Source of the DNA: Maratus speciosus | Lineage: Eukaryota > Arthropoda > Arachnida > Araneae > Salticidae | Length of the DNA: 64,000 nt | NCBI GenBank assembly: GCA_963932465.1 | Contig: OZ010787.1 | Span: 14,744,926-14,808,925, forward strand | Direction of reading: 5' to 3' | Position numbers and translations under genes: made by a program | Notes under the pieces: generated by a model | The model's database searches: none | Seen by the model: the letters and a program-made list of their open reading frames with translations, nothing else | What the model was told of the DNA's origin: nothing | Shown: positions 1 to 11,821 of the stretch, piece after piece | Layout of the letters: each line of letters opens with the position of its first letter | How positions within the stretch are numbered: position 1 is the first letter of the stretch

Positions 1-146
1 TAAACAGCAATTTTCAGACTTTCGATTAATTTCTTTCGCCTGATCAACCACTGGGAAAATGGTAATTAAAAGAACTATTTATTTATAATTTTGTTGCTAT
101 TTAATTTCAGCGGATTTCATTTTTTTCATAGGACATTCATTAAGGT
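1..146. other. AT-rich sequence, nothing recognised
   Basis: Short AT-rich leader of the window. No reading frame, splice-like structure or repeat was recognised before the first inverted-repeat element. Confidence 0.5.
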
Positions 147-557
147 CACTAGATTAATTTTAACACAATTATTCTAATTGTTTAAATAAATAATTAGATG
201 TAAATTTCCAACTGGGCCAAAAATGTTCGGAACAGGATTCGAACCAGGGATCTCCTGGCCGAAGCTGCCAGTGCTCTACCACCCGAGCTATCCCGAACGA
301 ATCTGGTGGAACTTTTTCACCCAGCTAACCTTAATGATTATAGCACCTGGTCTGAAACCTGGTTCAGCTCAACGCAATAAATCTCATGTAATGGAACTCC
401 AGAAATCGCTAGATATGCAATTACACTAGATTAATTTTAGCACAATTATTCTAATTGGTAAATAAATCATATTAGATGTAAATTCACATTTAATAGGATT
501 TACATCTAATATGATTTATTTACCAATTAGAATAATTGTGTTAAAATTAATCTAGTG
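147..557. mobile_element. MITE-like inverted-repeat element
   Basis: The left end CACTAGATTAATTTTAACAC (from 147) is repeated in reverse complement at the right end (to 557), giving terminal inverted repeats of about 60 bp around a 411-bp unit. A third copy of the same end lies inside at 424-484, so 416-565 by itself forms a strong hairpin. No transposase is encoded. No convincing target-site duplication was found, so the superfamily is open. Confidence 0.6.
225..298 (-). pseudogene. degenerate tRNA-like sequence (tRNA pseudogene or SINE head)
   Basis: Read on the minus strand, the outer 7 nt at each end pair (GTTCGGG with TCCGAAC, one G-T wobble). There is a D-arm-like segment, a perfect 5-bp anticodon stem (CTGGC/GCCAG) and an intact B box GGTTCGAATCC (complement of 235-245). 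The T-stem has two mismatches and position 33 is G instead of the near-universal T, so it is probably not a working tRNA. The nominal anticodon would be CTT. It sits inside an inverted-repeat element, which suggests a captured tRNA or SINE head. Confidence 0.55.
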
Positions 558-627
558 TAATTGCAAAATGAAGAAAATACAATATATGATAAACATGTTG
601 GAAATTGCACGTCAAACGTGGCAAATG

Positions 628-1019
628 AGGTGCGTTCGTACAATAACTAGTTTTATAAATATTTTTTGAACCGCATATTGTACTGAATGCATATTTTAGT
701 GTAATTCATAAGTGCATATCAATTCCATTCTGTTCGAAAGACAGTAACATCATTAAAATCCACTTGAAATATTTTTTTCCCATTGGCCGTAATGTAACGG
801 AAAACTTTTGACTGTCCCTGTAATTAAACTATACATCTGATTTTCGTAAAATTTGAAATGACTCGACAAAATTTTGCAACAATTACATATTTAAAATTTC
901 AGACCATTCGGTTGGGTAGTTTTTACTTTGTTATATGCGGACGGACGGACAGACAGATAGACAGATGGACCGAACGACGACTATAGGTGCTACGTATTTA
1001 TATAATTACGAACGCACCT
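628..1019. mobile_element. small element with 13-bp inverted ends
   Basis: AGGTGCGTTCGTA at 628-640 is matched by TACGAACGCACCT at 1007-1019. The interior has a GGAC/AGAC tetranucleotide tract (about 938-970) next to ACCGAACGACGA. No reading frame and no clear target duplication. A related GTCT-rich tract occurs near 32780. Confidence 0.45.
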
Positions 1020-1690
1020 AAAAAGAGCCATTCGAATGAGATATGAATTTTCCATTTTTTATTTCCGCTCAGTTATTTTCAACAAAGATCAAATCAAAAT
1101 ATACATTTTATACAAGCCCGTAATCCCTTCATTATACTTGAATACTCATGAATACTCATTTTTAGATTTTGAAACTCATTTTTAGCTTTTGAAGGGTTTA
1201 TGATTATTTCTTTGTTTGATTGTTTACCTTAAATCCAGAAGAATTAACAACTTAAAACTTTTTTTTATTTAACATTTTTTTTAAATTAAATATTCAATTT
1301 ATATGTGATGCTTCTTGCAATAGCAAGAAGTAAGGAAAAGATTCTTCGTTTTGTTCATTTATTTTGCCTTTAAGCCAATCTAAAATCGTAAAATAAAAAC
1401 AGAGAGAAAGAAAGACAATTTAATTATTTGTTAAATTGCAGTCATAGTTTTCCCGTATTATAGAAGAGCAAAATGATAAAGCGAGGCTTTGTTGTATTTT
1501 GTTTTTTAATTTTGCTTCAATATGATTTGGAAGACAAAGAGATTCTTGATGTAGTTTGTTAGCTAGTATAAGTTAAAATAAATTAAAAAGTTACAATCTT
1601 ACATTAGATTATATATCTTTTCTTACTCACTATTTAATTACAAAAATAAAAATCTAGTAATATCGTTGTGCTATTATGCAATTTTTTAAT
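1020..1690. other. AT-rich intergenic sequence, nothing recognised
   Basis: Low-complexity AT-rich DNA with short direct echoes (AATACTCAT, TTTTAGATTTTGAA). I see no coding exon, RNA gene or transposon end. Confidence 0.5.
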
Positions 1691-1696
1691 CAATAC

Positions 1697-2163
1697 TAGC
1701 TGATCCATGCGGCATTGTCCGGTAACAACATTAAATATACCTAAAATAAGTGTTGAATGTGTTTATATTTTTAAACGGAAATCTATCGTAACGAACCTAG
1801 TGTTGAGAGCTCATTACTTTTCACAGTGTGCATCGAGCCTGCCAGTCTGTTTTAATTTTATATTTAAAAAAGAAAATCTTTCCAGTTGAGCCTAATGCCG
1901 TTGGCCCTACTGCCTTCGGCAACGTACACCGTCCAGTTTGTATGATTTTATGTTTTTAAACAAAAATCTATCTTAATCGAACATAGACTTGGTCCCACTG
2001 CCTTCGGCAACGTACACCGTCCAGTTTGTATGATTTTAAATTTTCAAACAAAAATCTATCTTAATCGAACCTAGAATTTGTCCCACTGCCTTCGGCAAAC
2101 GCAGAGACAAACAAATTTCTCTTATTAATACTAGAGGGATAAACCCGGGCTTCCCGGGTTACA
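1697..2163. repeat. 88-bp tandem repeat with terminal GC hairpin
   Basis: The motif ACTGCCTTCGGCAACG recurs at about 1909, 1997 and 2085, an 88-bp period, with a diverged start near 1697 (TACTAGCTGATCCATGCGG). The block ends in an 8-bp-stem hairpin, AACCCGGGCTTCCCGGGTT, near 2143-2161. A CTAG next to a GC-rich hairpin recalls Helitron-type ends, but without a helicase the assignment is tentative. Confidence 0.45.
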
Positions 2164-2523
2164 GAAAATAGGTGAAAACCATCATATTTTTCTGTTGTTA
2201 ACATCCTTTTTTTCTCTGCACATACTAAAGGCACAGCAATGAATGGGGGTATTTTTCGAAAGGTTCATACATGCAGATAAACAAGTTTTTTTTTTTTTTT
2301 TTAAGCAGTTAGTCAAATATTAATTTAAAAAACGTATATCGGCAAGTATCAAAGATTGCGGCGAGAAAGCCTCACACAAGTTGATTTTTTTCCCCTGATA
2401 ATTCTAATCGAATTTTTACATGATATATTTTTTAGAATGCCCATTAACAATACTAAAAATCATTTTTATATTAAAAATAGCAATAATACGTTCAATTAAA
2501 ATTTTCAACTTATTAATATTACT

Positions 2524-4961
2524 CAGCAAAGAGGAAATTGCTGGCCAGCAGCAAGATAGGCGCTGGCAATGATGGAGAAGTGCTGGCTAATGGTCTACCA
2601 CTGCATGACCACTGCTGGACAGCTTCAATCAACTTTGCTGTTGGAAATCGTCAGATAAAATTCTGGTGGGCTTCCGTTTTATCTCATGCGCTGGCCCACC
2701 ACTACATGGAAGTGCACGAACTTTTGCAGTATTATTGCTGGGAACCCCTACGTTAGGTGGCGTTTGCGAATATCGAAGACATTGAGTATTTGAACACAAA
2801 TCTGAAATGTATATCTTACTTTTAATAAGCTAATCGTAATAAGCTAATTTTTTTTTTTATGTAAATAATATAGCACCACTGTCACCAACAAAATAAATAA
2901 ATAAATGGATAAATAAATAAATTCTTTATTTCAACGAACTTTTTTTCTCCTTAAATCTGTTTTTACTAAGTTACAAAGGATTTCGGCATTCATAATTTAC
3001 GCAGTTCAGAATCAATAATAAAAAAAAGCGTATAAAATATATAGGAATTCTATACAATACAATAATTTCTATACCAGTTTAAAGATTGGGAACGTAAATC
3101 ACAAAAGAAACAAACTTGAAATAGTGTAATGAGAGCTTGAAAACTGTGCGCGGTCGTAGCATACGCTGAAAGTACATGTTCATGTCCGTTCACGAAAACC
3201 AAACAGCATCGAGCGCGGTCAGTACTTGTGAGGGCGACCACATGGAAACCGCTGCAAGTTCAAATATCTCTATAGACGTATCTATTATGGACACTTCTAC
3301 AGATATTTCTATAGCTCTTGGTGAAACTAGCTTATAGAAAAAAGAGGAATAGTTCTATAATATTTTGTTTTTTTATAGAATTCTATAAGAAATTTTTATT
3401 AGGGAAATTGCTGGGCCAGCAAAGGAATAACAGTAGGATAGGTGCTAGCATTGCAGGAAAAGTGCCGGATTGAAGTAATGTAATGGCATACCAATGCTGG
3501 CCTGCTGTTGGCCATCACTGATGGGCCAGCTGCATTCCGCACGGACACTTTTGTACTGGTTTAAGAAATGGCACCATTGCACTGTACCACTGATGGCAGT
3601 GCTGGCTGCCATCTTTTTTCCAGCTGATGGCTCGCTGCTTCTTTCTTTGCTGGGTAGCCTCGTGCTAGGAGTTAACAGACGGAGTAATTGTTATTTACAT
3701 TCAGCCTTTTTGATTCTGCTCATTTCAGTTGTCTAAACCCGTACGGTTCGATTACCTGTCTTAAGTTCGTGATTTATTTATATTATATTGCCTTATTATC
3801 GATTGATGAATTTTAAAATTTCGCTATGGAATATAAGCTGAAAACAAATGATGAACTACCCTAGCAAAGAAAGAAACAGTGGGCCATCAACTGGAAAAAA
3901 TATGGCAGCCAGCACTGCCATCAGCGGTAAAGTGCAATGGTGCCATTACTTAAACCAGTACAAAAGTGTCCGTGCGGAATGCAGCTGGCCCATTAGTGAT
4001 GGCCAACAGCAGGCCAGCATTGCATGCCATGACATTACTTCAATCCTGCACTTTTCATGTAGTGCTAACACCTATCCCACTGCTATTCCTTTGCTGGCCC
4101 AGCACTTTCCCTTACAAAAATGTCATAGAATTCTATTTAAAAAAAAAGTACTATGGTCCTTTTCTCTATAAGCTAGTTTTACCAAGAGCTATAAAAATGC
4201 CTATAATAGAAATGTCTATAGAAATGTTTGAACTTGCAGCGGTTTTGATGTGGTCCCCCTCCCAAGTACTAACAGCGCTCGGTGTTGTTTGGTTTTCGTG
4301 ATCGGACATGAACAACTACTTTCAGCGTATTCTAAGACCGCTCGTAGTTTTCAAGCTCTCATTAGACTATTTCAAGTTTGTTTCATTTGTGATTTAAGTT
4401 CCCAATCATTAAACTGGTATAGAAATTATTGTATTGTATTGAAATCCTATATATTTTATACGCTTTTTTTTATTATTGATTCTCAACTGTGTAAATTATG
4501 AAAACTGAAATCCTTTGTAACTTAGTAAAACCAGATTTAAGAAGAGAAAAAGAGTACATTGAAATAAAGAATTTATTTATTTATTCATTTACTTATTTAT
4601 TTTGTTGGTGGCAGTGGTACTATGTTATTTAAAGTTGAAAAAAAATTAGCTTCACAGTTTAAATTGTGTTAAGATATTCATTTCAGATTTGTGTTCAAAT
4701 ACTCAATGTCTCGGATATTCGCAACGCCACCTAGCGTAAGGGTTCCCAGCAATAATACTGCAAAAGTTCGTTCACTTCCATGTAGTGGTGGGTCAGCGCA
4801 TGAGATAAAATGGAAGCCCAGCAGAATTTTATCTGATGATATCCAACAGCAGTTTACTGAAGCTATCCCGCAGTGGTCATGCTGTGGTAGACCATTAGCC
4901 AGCACTTCTCCATCATTGCCAGCACCTATCTTGCTGCTGGCCAGCAATTTCCTCTTTGCTG
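2524..4961. mobile_element. 2.4-kb palindromic foldback element
   Basis: The sequence from 2524 (CAGCAAAGAGGAAATTGCTG) reappears in reverse complement ending at 4961, and the two arms of about 1.2 kb match along their whole length with scattered substitutions and small indels. The centre is near 3745. A diverged copy of the end motif also starts the inner part (about 3402 and about 4110), so it looks like one inverted repeat nested in another. The ends are packed with GCTGGC/GCCAGC motifs, like transposase-binding subterminal repeats. Reading frames here are mirror images of each other and match nothing known. No target duplication was seen, so mode of movement is unknown. Confidence 0.75.
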
Positions 4962-5737
4962 GGATTTATATAAATTTAAGTGCAAACGTATTTATCTTTC
5001 CTAATCGTGTGCAGGCGATAGAGATAGATTTGAAGCAAAAAAATCATGCTTTAAAATTATTTAAAAAACAATAAAAATCGAGTAAATTGACGATACAGTT
5101 TTTAAAGATATTGTGATACAGCTTTCCATCAAACTGCGTAAGGTAATACAGTTTTCAAACAAATTGCAGTAAAGTCAATTTGCCATTGTGCTATTTTTTT
5201 TTTAATTATTTCTTTCTATCATTAAAGTTGGAACATCAAAGTACTTCTTTGTGTTATTTATCTATCTGTCTTTTTTGAAATGAATTGTCAATTTGACAGC
5301 AATTTCTGTTTCATTAATAATACCCAACTGTATATGTTGAGGCCTTAAACAAATGAGATCGTAGTTCATTCATTTAAAATTATGTAAGGACCAGTGGTTT
5401 ACAAATTTGATAAAATCTGGTAGCCAGGAAAATATTGAGTCACCAGTAAAAATATTTATATTCTCTGTCATTGATTTTCAGTAAGGACAAAAAGTTTTTT
5501 TTGCGAATTAATTGAGAAAAGATAGAGTTTAGAATTACTAATTACATAGTTTTGAATGGTACACAATTTAGAAACGTAATATAAATTAACTTTCGTATTA
5601 AAAAATAATCAAAATTATACATATAGGAAAAAAAGAAAAAGAAATACTGCAAAGGCTGAATTAACCGGTATGTTCTGGAAATGCTTATTGCTGCATGCTT
5701 CAAACATCCGGGTAGTTGAGTGCTACAGAAACCTATC
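4962..5737. other. intergenic AT-rich sequence, nothing recognised
   Basis: No gene, tRNA or repeat end recognised. Composition is the AT-rich background of the window. Confidence 0.5.
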
Positions 5738-6634
5738 ACTGTAAAGAAAAAAATTCCGTTAAAATACGGAAATTGTACTGGCAATCCAGATGCCCCTACT
5801 ATTTCCGTATTTCAACGAATTATTTTTTCCGTAAATTTTGTGAAAAAACGGATTTTTTTCTGGAATTTACGGGGGAAAAATGCAGTTGAAATACGGAACA
5901 AGTACTGGCTTCTCGATTGCCAATACAATTTCCGTATTTTCAGCGGACACAGCACCTTTTAAACTACTTTTTCGATTTTGAATAATACTGTAATATACTT
6001 AAATATAATGTCACTACATATATTAGGTACTATAAAGCAAATATAACTTTATATAATGTAAAAAAAAAAAAAAAAATCTTGTAGAACAGCCTATTTAACT
6101 AAAATTTAAATTTAAAAAAATTAAAAATTTTAAAAATCCCTACTACTTTTTTAAATATGAATATTTTTTGCTTCGAATTTTTTTGCCATATTCCTTAGGT
6201 TATACCACATAAAACTGTGCATGGATTTTTAGATGTATGGGATATTACATTTAATATCAAGCTTTTCTCTTTTGTATAGTAAAAAATCAAGGAAAAATAA
6301 TTGAAATTCTTAAAAAAAAAATAACTATAACCTTGAATGTTAAATCCATGCACAATTTTATGTAGTATGTTTTTAGGATTATGGAAAAAAATTTTGAAGC
6401 AAAAATATTCATATTTAAAAAAGTAGTAGGGATTTAAATTTTTTTTTAATTTAAATTTTAGTTAAATAGGCTGTTCTACGAGATTTTTTTTTTTTGAAAT
6501 TATATGAAATTATATTTGCTTTTATAGTATCAAATATAATGTCACTACAGATATTACAGTATATTACAGTATTATTCAAAATTGAAAAAGTAGTTTAAAA
6601 GGTACTGTGTCCCCTTAACGGAATTTTTTTTACG
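5738..6634. mobile_element. inverted-repeat element with inner 667-bp palindrome
   Basis: The outer ends are related inverted repeats: GTAAAGAAAAAAATTCCGTT at 5741-5760, and the reverse complement of CGTAAAAAAAATTCCGTTAA at 6614-6633. The left part holds several TTCCGTATTT / AAATACGGAA hairpins. From 5946 to 6612 the sequence is a palindrome with arms of about 300 bp. No protein is encoded. The ACTGTAAAG-like start resembles Tc1/mariner-type MITEs, but no TA duplication could be fixed. Confidence 0.6.
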
Positions 6635-7420
6635 TTATATATATGATGAAGTGCATTTTGTTCGCATTGTATCCAATTTTAGATGGATTAACGCTGTTTC
6701 TTACTGTTTTATTGAAACCTGCCCCCTCTTCCCACATTCTAATTACATATGGCATGCTAACTGGCTAAGCAGAAAAGAATGGCGTTTTCTGTGCATGAGA
6801 TGGAAAATGCTTCTTAAACTTGCTTCTTGCATTAAAAGTACGAAAAAAGAGGAATGTCATTGCTTGACGTGCACTAGTAGGGTTGGGGAGAGAAAAATAT
6901 CGTTTGTGCTCACTTCTTAGTTAAATTTTTGTAAAAAAAAAAAAAAAAAAAAATGTTATTTTCAATTAAACATAAAAAACAAAACACGCCAGATTACAAA
7001 ATTCGGTCGCTAGATATAAAAAAAAAAACTTGGTCGCCAATTGCGGCCTAGCAACCGCATTTGTCAAGCCCTGTTAAGAACATATATATTTTTCATAATT
7101 TAGCTTGGTGACAAGGCAGCCTGTAAAACTGGCTGAAATCATTGAACTTTTAAAATTTCAAAACTAACTTTTAAATATTTTTTATTTAATTTTTCATTTA
7201 GCCTAAAATAATTTTTAACTGTTCTACCTTGAAAAATACGTTGAATATCGTAAAAATATATTTAAGCTCTGCGTCAGTATTGAAAAACGTGGTTTCAAGA
7301 TTGAGTGGAAACGTAAATATACACTTTAAATTAAAGATATGACAATTATTTGTCAATGTGAATAAAATTACTCCTCCATAAATAAATAAATATATAGTGG
7401 GCTTACTGTTTTTAGTGCAC
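6635..7420. other. intergenic DNA with a solitary hAT-like end
   Basis: Mostly unassigned sequence with two A-runs. At about 7026-7073 the plus strand reads TTGGTCGCCAATTGCGG and ends TGTCAAGCCCTG. In reverse this is CAGGGCTTGACA, a typical hAT-type terminus. The partner end was not found, so I treat it as a solitary fragment. Confidence 0.35.
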
Positions 7421-7424
7421 ATGA

Positions 7425-10400
7425 AATGACGGGAAAATGGATTTCCAAATGTAAAACCAAAAGTTCTGTAAGGATTGATCTTTAATGGTGGAGGAAATAA
7501 ATTCGTATAATTCTCTCAATTCCCTACTGGCACCCCTAAAATTTGTACCACAATCACTGGATAGTTCGGCTGGCTTGCCTCTACGGGAAATGAATCTCTA
7601 CAGTGCAGCCAAAAACGCCGGAGTTGACAAATCCGAGACCAAATCAAGATGAATAGCACGCGTCGAAAAACAAATAAAATGGCCACGTAACTCTTAAACG
7701 CTTTAATGCCTCTACGATTTCTCTCTTTACACATAAAAGGTCCGGCATAATCAACTCCTGTCTTCGAAAACGGACGACTGGGCAAGACACGCATGGCGGG
7801 CAGGTCACCCATCAATTGGGTACTAATAGCTGGAGCAGCACGAAAACACTTTAGGCATGCCTTCACAATTTTTCTTACTGCATCTCGACCACTTAGAATC
7901 CAAAATTTTGTTCGAAGTACAGCTAAAAGAAGCTGAGGACCAGCATGCAGATAAGTTACATGATAAAACCTAATAAGCAATGCCGTAACATGATGAGACT
8001 TCGGCAACACTATTGGATGTTTCTCATCTTCAGAAACATTAGCATGTCTCAACCTTCCACCAACCCGCAAAATACAGTTAGAGTCCAGAAACGGGTTTAA
8101 TGTTAAAAGTTTACTCGAACGGTTTAGCAATTTATGTTGACTTAAAGCAACGATCTCCTCAGGAAAACACTGATTTTGTACCAATTTCACAATCATCGTC
8201 GTTGCTCTTGAAAGCTCTGACGTCAAGAGTAAACCGTTTGTTTGCTTAGATAACTTCCTTGCATTGTCCACAAATCTCAGACACCACGCAACGATTCGTA
8301 TCAGTCTATCCCAAGTGGAATATCTGAAAACCACATGATCACTAAGATCAACCACATTTACAATACAGTTTCGCTTTTCTTCTTTCAAAACAATCTCCTG
8401 AATGTCTTCACCGTTAAATGACTCATTAGGTTGCTTGCTTTTCCATGGCTCTCTTAACCATTGAGGACCACTAAACCATAATTCACAATTTATTAGTTCC
8501 GACGGCAACATACCCCTTGTTCCTCAATCAGCAGGGTTGTCAAGTCCAGGAACATGACTCCACGGAATATTAGGAATTGTCTCTTGGATTTTTGAAACGC
8601 GGTTAGCTACAAATGTTTGCCATCGATGAGGCTCTGAAGAAAGCCATGCCAACGCAACCCTAGAATCAGTCCAGGAAAATACTTCAGTATTCGTAAAGTT
8701 CAGATGATGTAAAACCATTTTTAGCAAATTTGCCAAAAGAAGAGCCGCACATAATTCAAGTCGTGGTATGGACTAAGTCTTAATCGGTGCTACCTTAGTC
8801 TTAGATGTCAAAAGATTTACCGTTATTCGTTCATCATTAGAACTTGAACGCATATATATTAACGCACAATACGCCCTTTCAGACGCATCACAAAAGGCAT
8901 GAATTTGAAGTCCTGTTTTATCTACAGCCAATGCAAATCGAGGAATCCTCAATTGAGAAATTACCATTAAGTCGTCCCTAAACGACGTCCACCGTCTACC
9001 AAACTCTTCACCAATGGGTTCGTCCCAGGTAAGTGAAGTTTTCCATAAATCCTGCAACAGTATCTTCATGAAAACGACGCAAGGGGATAGCAAGCCTAAT
9101 GGATCGAACACCCTTGCGACTTCTGACAAGATATCTCTCTTAGAATACCTATTTTTCTTTTCATGCTCTAAAGTAGTGAAACAAAAGAAATCCCCTAGAA
9201 AATTCCACTGGATTCCCAAAATTTTTATTCCACTATCATTTTTTAAGAACAATGAATCCGCAGTTTCCTTACATTCTTCCGAAATGTTTTTCAACACTCC
9301 AGGCACATTAGAGATCCATTTTCGCAACTTAAAACAACCTCGTTTCATCAACAATGTCAATTGATCGATTAATTCCACAACTTCCTCTTCCTTTTGACCT
9401 CCAGACAATAAATCATCTACATAAAAATCTCTTAACACTGCCGCAGATGCCAATGGAAATTCACTCTTCTCATCCAAGGCAAGCTGATTAAGAGCTCTAG
9501 TAGACTGAAACGGGGCAGATGCAGTACCGTAAGTAACTGTTTTTAAAAGGTAATCCTCTATAGAATCTCGGGAACTTTCTCTCCAAAGAATCCTCATAAA
9601 ATCTCTATCTTCAGGATTAATTAATACCTGTCTGAACATTTTCTCTATATCTGCACATACAACTATAGGTAATGTTCTAAATCTTAAAAGAATTGAGAAA
9701 AGCTCCTGCTGTATACGTGGACCGACCATAAGAATGTCGTTCAAAGATACACCCGAAGTAGATTTAGCTGAAGCGTCAAAAACAACCCTCAATTTTGTCG
9801 TTGTGCTCGATTCCCGAATTACCGCATGATGTGGTAAATAAACCACACTTGAAGGAGCACCCTCCGACTTGGATACACATTCCATGTGACCCAATTCAAA
9901 ATATTCTCTCATAAACTTTCTATAATCTTCATAAATAGACGGCTGTTTTGACAGTCTGCGTTCTAACGAAAGAAATCTCCGGATAGCCATTTCTCTAGTA
10001 TCACCTAATCGAGATGGAGACTCTTTAAATGGGAGTTTCACAACAAATCTTCCAGACCCATCTCGAAAATAATTGCGTTTAAAATGATCCTCACACTCCT
10101 GCTCCTCTTTAGAAATCTGAACCACTTCCGGAACAGAATCCAAAGACCAAAATTGTTGCACAAAGCTATCTAATTTTAATTGAATATTATTGACGGCAAA
10201 TGTACAAAGTGTCGTATCAAATGAGGTAGTCCCCGTAATAATCCATCCAAGTTTAGAATTTACAGCGAAGGGCAGAGCTTCCCCTTTTTTCACACTTTTC
10301 CCATTTAGTAATATAAAGAATACATTAACTCCCAGTAGAATATCCACTGGTCTTGATTCAAAAAATAGTGGGTCTGCCAGGACTAAATCATTAAAATTAT

Positions 10401-11820
10401 TCACAATATTTGAAGGAATAGAACTATATGGCACATTTGATATTATTCTTTTTATCACAAATGCTTTAGTGACAAATTTTATTTCAGAATTAAAATGAGG
10501 AGTAAAATTCAAATTTACCTCTCCATTTGTTTCAGCGTTATAAGAACCTAAGCATGTAACCTGTACTCTAGTTTTTCGCCTTGGCAAATACAGTTTTCGC
10601 ATACAATTTTCGCTTATAAAAGAGGCTTCACTTCCACTATCCAGCAATGCTCGGCAATTTACAAGATTACCGCTCGAATCAAGAACCTTTATCATTGCTG
10701 TACAAAGTAAAGTTTGTTTTCTATTCATTAATTGTATTCCCGACCCATAATTGTTTCGAAATTCAAAGGTGCCGGTGCAAGAAATTTGATTTAATAACTC
10801 ATTTTGTTTCGGCCGAAATTCTGTTGCGTTCGGGGAAAGAGCAGCAAACGGTGTTTCAGCCGCACTCTGCACCTGAGGACCATTGTCTCGTAAAATATGC
10901 AAGAGACTATGATGAGGCTTATGGCACACCTTACATTTAGCCGCATTCCTACATTTTTTAGAATAGTGTTTTTCCACAAGACAGTTATAGCACAAACCAT
11001 TTATTCTAGCTATCTCTATTCTTTTTTGTACATTTAACTGTAAATATCGTTGACATTTGTAAAGTGGATGCGATTCCTTGCATAAAACACAACTAATACT
11101 AGCAGACAACAATGTAGTGAATTTAGGTTTTCTAATTTCTTTTACCGAGGATTTACTATTTTGAATTGTTCTCGCATGATCCTTCAAGAAGGACAATAAA
11201 TTTTCGAGTGTTCCCAATTCCTCCTTTTTAAGTGTTCTTTCCCACCAATATCTCGTATTTTTAACTAATTTCTCTGTAATTAAATAAACCATCAATACTT
11301 CTGAAAAACCGCCAACATCCTGTTTAAGTACTCCCAATGAACGCACGCATTCATTTATAATGTCTACACTGTCTAAAAGAGACTGTGCAGTATCCGAAGT
11401 ACAAGATATTCCAATAAATCTCTTTATCAATGCATTAATTAATTCACGTTTGTTTGAATATCGCTCCTTCAACAGTTCTAACTCTGTCTTATAGTTTGAA
11501 TTGGAAATTAGAAGGCACTGAATAATCTTAAGTGCACTATTTCTGCATGCTGATTTTAAATATTGTAACTTTTGACAGTCTGATAAACTTTCATTACAAT
11601 CTACACTAGCCCTAAATAAATCATAAAAGGACAACCACTCCTCCAAATTACCACTAAACGTGGGGAGTGTAAGCTTCGGCAATTTAATTTCAGATGCTTG
11701 AGTTTTCAAAACGCCTGCATTGTGACTAATTTCGTTTAATGTAATCCCCGACTTTTTCCGGTTAACACTAAGCCACATACTATCAAGTTTATCCTGTTCT
11801 GTCTGTTGTTCCTCAATGTC
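7425..11820 (-). pseudogene. BEL/Pao LTR-retrotransposon gag-pol, decayed
   Basis: The main open segment (8773-11778, 1001 residues) holds in order: a gag region typical of BEL/Pao (about residues 33-210, starting LPKLTLPTFSGNLEEW); cysteine knuckles C230-C233...C242 and C263-x2-C266-x4-H271-x4-C276; an aspartic protease with LLDSGSE (D380); and a reverse transcriptase with the metal-binding D710 and FYVDD at 785-789. An in-frame TAG (8773-8775) separates it from an RNase H piece (8527-8736), and an in-frame TGA (8524-8526) separates that from the integrase part (7516-8511). Near 7665 the frame shifts and the integrase core, with DCGTNF, continues in another frame with a further TAG. The copy ends near 7425 without the integrase C-terminus, and at the gag side the frame runs to about 11820, where the tandem array begins. 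No LTR was found. It is a dead, truncated copy. Confidence 0.93.
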
Positions 11821-11821
11821 C

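Noticed and set aside
3494..4501. Several open frames inside the 2.4-kb palindrome
   Set aside because: They mirror each other on the two arms, differ in frame, and show no domain; best explained by repeat DNA.
9014..9364. Plus-strand open frame within the BEL copy
   Set aside because: It is antisense to the RT/RNase H part and is a shadow frame.
7425..11820. Endogenous retrovirus with envelope
   Set aside because: Domain order and protease/RT motifs are BEL/Pao; no envelope-like frame was found beside it.
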